The notes under the pieces: generated by a model
Databases searched by the model: none
Told to the model about the DNA's origin: nothing
Seen by the model: only the letters and a program-made list of their open reading frames with translations
Made by a program: the position numbers and the translations under genes
Origin: CAIMMJ01 sp037131955
GTDB taxonomy: Bacteria; Bacteroidota; Bacteroidia; UBA4408
Direction: 5' to 3'
NCBI GenBank assembly: GCA_037131955.1
Contig: JBAXQC010000040.1
Coordinates: 1 to 26,407, forward strand
DNA: 26,407 nucleotides
Shown here: positions 23,376-26,407 of the stretch, in pieces
How positions within the stretch are numbered: the stretch's first letter is position 1
How the letters are laid out: the number at the start of each line of letters is the position of its first letter

Positions 23376-26165
23376 TTACCTAAGCAAACTAAACCAACCT
23401 TTTTGCGTAATTGTTCTTCCCCGCCAATTGGTTGCATTAACTAAGTAGTAATAAGTTCCCTCTGGCGATTCCATGCCATTGCGAGTTTTACCGTCCCAAC
23501 CATCTTGTAATGAATTCCATGAATAAACATTTACTCCCCATCGGTTATAAATTTCTACTCTTATCTCCTTTAAATCTTTAACTGAAAACTTAAACAATTG
23601 ATTTTTATCATCCCCATTTGGAGTAAATACATTTGGAATATTTAGTTCATCATCATCTAGGCAATCTAAAAAAACAAGTACCGTATCAAAAGAAGTGCAA
23701 CCCAAGACGTTGGCGACAATTAATGTATATATTCCAACATTATCTTCGTTAACATTATTGATGATTGGGTTTTGAAGGCTTGATTGGTATGAATTGGGCC
23801 CCTGCCAATTATAGCTTGCTGCATTAGTTGTTGTGGTTAAGAACAAGGTATCTGTAAAACATAATTGTTTAGTTGCCTCTGCCAAAGGTGCATCAGGAAT
23901 TTCATTTACAACAACACTAACGCTAGAGGTACTGCTTATGCAGTTAGTGGCTCTATCTGTTACAAACAAACCGTAAGTGCCAGTCATAGATTCATCCGCA
24001 GCCGCTATGTATTCATTTTGTTGAGATCCGATGAAGTTATTCTGCCCAGACCATGAATAATTTAAACTACCTGGTGCGGAAGATATTAAACGAATGGTAT
24101 CACCCCAACAGACAGGTGAATTGCTTGATACAGAGAGAATCACAGGCAGTGGATTAATTGTTATTGGCATGGATAACGTTGAATTACAATTTCCTAAACC
24201 AGTAGCAGTTAAAACAACATTGTAGATTCCGGTATCTGAATATACATGCCAAGGACTCGTCAAACTGGATGAAACACCATCACCAAAATTCCAATCCCAA
24301 TTGTTGGCATCACCGCTAGATAAATTTAAGAAGCGGGTAGTGTCATTAATACATAACGAAGAGCTGGAGAAATTGGCTGTAGGAGTTGGATAAACTGTTA
24401 TTAAGATTTCATCCGTATTGCTGCAATTATTAGCATCGCTAACTGTTACTGTGTAAAGAGTAGTTGAATTTATGGATAAAACAGGATTTGAAATTTGGGC
24501 ATTATTTAAACCACTAACAGGAAGCCAAGAATAGGTTAAACCACCATTTGCATTGAGTTGAATTGAGTTTCCGGAGCAAAGGCTGGTATCAAGTCCTGCA
24601 TTTCCTGTGGGTAAAGGATTTACCGTAACTGTTGACACCAAAGTTCCAGAACAACCATTAGCATTAGACACAAGAACTGAATAATCAGTAGTAGTTGAGG
24701 GAGAAACAATAATTTGATTTTGGGTTGACCCATTGTCCCATGAATAAATTGTCCCCCCTACGGCAGTTAATGTATCTGATTGTCCAGCACAAATTGTTGG
24801 AGAATTTACACTTAAAGGAGTTCCTTGGAGCACTTTTACTACAAGAGAAAGAGATACAGGAAGTCCGCAGTTGGATGAAATTGGAGTACCTGTAACTGTA
24901 TAATTGGTTGTAACGGCAGGACTAGATATTACACTTGTACCAGTAGATGTGTTTAAGCCTAAAGATGGACTCCAAGACCAATTGTAATTATTTAATACAT
25001 TGCTTTGAGTAGATGAGCCAAGCGACAAGGACATTGGCAACGATTGCCCCAAACAAATTACTGTAGTATCAAAACTAGAAACACACTCTGAGGAAATTAC
25101 AGAAGGTGCACCTGGATAATTTAGCTGAAAGAGGCTACCAGTTGCTGTATTGGCTAATGCATCGTTTAAAATTACAACAAACTTAAATCTTTCTGTTGCA
25201 CCGGGAGCAAAATTTTGTATCCGATTTGCCAAATAAATAGATTCATCAGAAAATTCGGTTGAACCTACAGTTTGATCGTAGCCAAGACCAAAGCCATTTC
25301 CATTCCACATTTCTTCGCCATTTCTATTGCTGAATCCACCTCTTCCGGCTCTCCAATTTTCACCAGCAGCGGCAAAAGCTATATAAGACAGCCAAGGATC
25401 AGGTTGAGTTGCACTTACTTGAGCTATACCGCAGCCACCGGCACTTGGCTGCTGCACAATGGTGTTTTGAGTATCAAAATAACCGTTGATGGATTGATTG
25501 TTGTCTGGATCTAAATTTCTATAGTAATAAAATGCAGGAATTGTTTCAGTTGTATTGTTGGTTATTGAAACAGTTGTGGTATAAAACCGATCAAAATATC
25601 GAAGAAGATAATTTATTTTGAAATGCAAATTTGTACCATCCGTAAAATCCCCTTCCCATGTAATAGAAATACAATCTAAAGTTTGAGAAAAATTAGTTAT
25701 GCTGCCGGGGATTATTGGATATAATCCATCATAAAAACTATTATTTGCTGCGGAAACTCCAAAATTACCAATTGTAAATCCCCACCCATTTTCTGCTGAA
25801 CCGGGTGTAAAGAAATCTCCATCAAATTCTGACCAATTTCCATTGTTGACATTTGCGACAAATCCAAAAATAGTATTTTCGGAACGAGGGTGCATACCAT
25901 TAAATGGTGGAGATTCAATTGTGGAACATCCTTCAAATCCTCCAAACCCATCAATCCCAATTTCTGCATTTGCACCTACTATGTAGGCATTTGTACCTAC
26001 CATCTGTGCTTCTATACATTTAGGAAAAAACAAACAAAATATACCAAAGTTAAGAGCAATCCCTCTTAAAACAAAGTTAAAGTCTAGCCAATTTGGAGTA
26101 TATAGCAACGGAAGTCTTTGTATTTTAAAAATCCTACTTTTTGAACGTTTATTTTGAATTTTCAT
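23376..26165 (-). CDS. Large T9SS type B surface protein with Ig/PKD-like repeats
   Basis: A 929-aa exported protein. The signal region is unusual: about 35 mostly basic or polar residues precede the hydrophobic stretch GIALNFGIFCLFFPKCIEA, and no alternative start lies between. Residues about 55-345 form a unique domain without a name I can give. Then come several Ig/PKD-like repeats of the SPTICAGQSDTLTA...YSW type, including a clear PKD block (NWDWNFGDG, VYSDTGIYNV; about 625-655). The last 90 residues are the gliding-motility-associated C-terminal domain: NIPNVFTPNGDDKNQLF, EIYNRWG, W...GWDGK, EGTYYYLV. It is secreted by the type IX system and attached at the surface; an adhesin role is inference. 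Confidence 0.9.
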   Translation of the reverse strand: MKIQNKRSKSRIFKIQRLPLLYTPNWLDFNFVLRGIALNFGIFCLFFPKCIEAQMVGTNAYIVGANAEIGIDGFGGFEGCSTIESPPFNGMHPRSENTIFGFVANVNNGNWSEFDGDFFTPGSAENGWGFTIGNFGVSAANNSFYDGLYPIIPGSITNFSQTLDCISITWEGDFTDGTNLHFKINYLLRYFDRFYTTTVSITNNTTETIPAFYYYRNLDPDNNQSINGYFDTQNTIVQQPSAGGCGIAQVSATQPDPWLSYIAFAAAGENWRAGRGGFSNRNGEEMWNGNGFGLGYDQTVGSTEFSDESIYLANRIQNFAPGATERFKFVVILNDALANTATGSLFQLNYPGAPSVISSECVSSFDTTVICLGQSLPMSLSLGSSTQSNVLNNYNWSWSPSLGLNTSTGTSVISSPAVTTNYTVTGTPISSNCGLPVSLSLVVKVLQGTPLSVNSPTICAGQSDTLTAVGGTIYSWDNGSTQNQIIVSPSTTTDYSVLVSNANGCSGTLVSTVTVNPLPTGNAGLDTSLCSGNSIQLNANGGLTYSWLPVSGLNNAQISNPVLSINSTTLYTVTVSDANNCSNTDEILITVYPTPTANFSSSSLCINDTTRFLNLSSGDANNWDWNFGDGVSSSLTSPWHVYSDTGIYNVVLTATGLGNCNSTLSMPITINPLPVILSVSSNSPVCWGDTIRLISSAPGSLNYSWSGQNNFIGSQQNEYIAAADESMTGTYGLFVTDRATNCISSTSSVSVVVNEIPDAPLAEATKQLCFTDTLFLTTTTNAASYNWQGPNSYQSSLQNPIINNVNEDNVGIYTLIVANVLGCTSFDTVLVFLDCLDDDELNIPNVFTPNGDDKNQLFKFSVKDLKEIRVEIYNRWGVNVYSWNSLQDGWDGKTRNGMESPEGTYYYLVNATNWRGRTITQKGWFSLLR

Positions 26166-26258
26166 GTGTTTGAAATTACATCAACTATTTGATTCATTGC
26201 ATCCAATCAAAAAATACAATTGCATAGGATTGTAATTTTTTATTCATGATTTTTCAAT

Positions 26259-26289
26259 CAAAGTTAGAGATAGTTAACTTATCTCCAAA
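26259..26289 (-). promoter_or_regulatory. Promoter of the T9SS type B surface-protein gene
   Basis: On the minus strand, TTTG (26286-26289), a 19-nt spacer, then TAACTTTG (26259-26266). A full match to the Bacteroidota promoter pattern. The predicted leader is about 85 nt. Confidence 0.65.
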
Positions 26290-26335
26290 TTTTCATCAAA
26301 AATTTAACGTTGAATATGTTAAATCAATTAAAGAA

Positions 26336-26407
26336 TTATTTTATGAATCCTTCCTTTCTAAGAATGCTTTTTAGTTCATCATTTGAAACATTATTTGTTT
26401 CGTTTTT
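26336..26407 (-). CDS. C-terminal end of an unidentified protein, cut by the window edge
   Basis: An open minus-strand frame runs from the right edge to a TAA at 26336-26338, giving 23 residues that end SNDELKSILRKEGFIK. The composition looks like an amphipathic helical C-terminus rather than random AT-rich translation. Too short to assign. The promoter of the surface-protein gene begins 47 bp to the left. Confidence 0.35.
   Translation of the reverse strand, partial: KNETNNVSNDELKSILRKEGFIK

Overview
The window is a typical chromosomal segment of a member of the Bacteroidota. The evidence is an AT-rich base composition, start codons without Shine-Dalgarno sequences, several promoters of the Bacteroidota TTTG / 19 bp / TAnnTTTG type, one protein with a T9SS type A sorting tail and one with a type B (gliding-motility-associated) C-terminal domain, and a GlsB/GlsA-like pair of amino-acid-lipid acyltransferases. 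I cannot place it to genus.

Layout, left to right. 1-304: intergenic, opening with a GC-rich palindromic repeat patch. 305-3556, plus strand: SlyD-type FKBP prolyl isomerase, DXP synthase (dxs), then a HepT/MNT (HEPN-nucleotidyltransferase) toxin-antitoxin pair starting 16 bp after dxs. 3584-9156: a 5.57-kb segment bounded by two copies of the 3' end of an EamA transporter gene (92 bp, 86 identical). The right copy is the end of the intact transporter; the left is a decayed remnant. Inside lie a secreted two-domain trypsin-like protease, three tandem outer-membrane beta-barrel paralogs and, on the minus strand, a 571-aa secreted protein of unknown function. This looks like an accessory envelope cassette inserted at the end of the EamA gene. 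9157-10765, minus: the EamA transporter and a VIT1/CCC1-type metal transporter. 10848-12164, plus: a 53-aa antitoxin-like small protein and chorismate synthase (aroC). 12167-13411, minus: a T9SS cargo protein. 13509-16830, minus: a tight four-gene run, transcribed as PlsC-like acyltransferase, GNAT-type acyltransferase, EngB GTPase and an NAD-dependent epimerase-like protein. 16941-19419, plus: a small orphan sensor histidine kinase and cofactor-independent phosphoglycerate mutase (gpmI). 19416-19846: a truncated membrane-protein remnant, then tRNA-Asp(GUC) on the minus strand with its own promoter and terminator. 19847-20851, minus: a secreted PD40-propeller-like protein, divergent from a SixA-like phosphatase (20870, plus), followed by a DEAD-box RNA helicase with two RG-rich segments. 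A bidirectional terminator separates the helicase from a 929-aa T9SS type B multidomain surface protein on the minus strand. The right edge carries the last codons of a further minus-strand reading frame.

Most of the window is housekeeping: isoprenoid and aromatic biosynthesis, glycolysis, ribosome assembly, lipids and RNA metabolism. The strongest candidates for something undescribed are the 3584-9156 cassette and, inside it, the OMP array, whose genes share perfectly identical borders (124 bp) but have divergent cores. Secondary points are the HepT/MNT pair behind dxs, an apparently orphan antitoxin-like gene, a membrane-protein remnant next to tRNA-Asp, and the palindromic repeat at the left edge.
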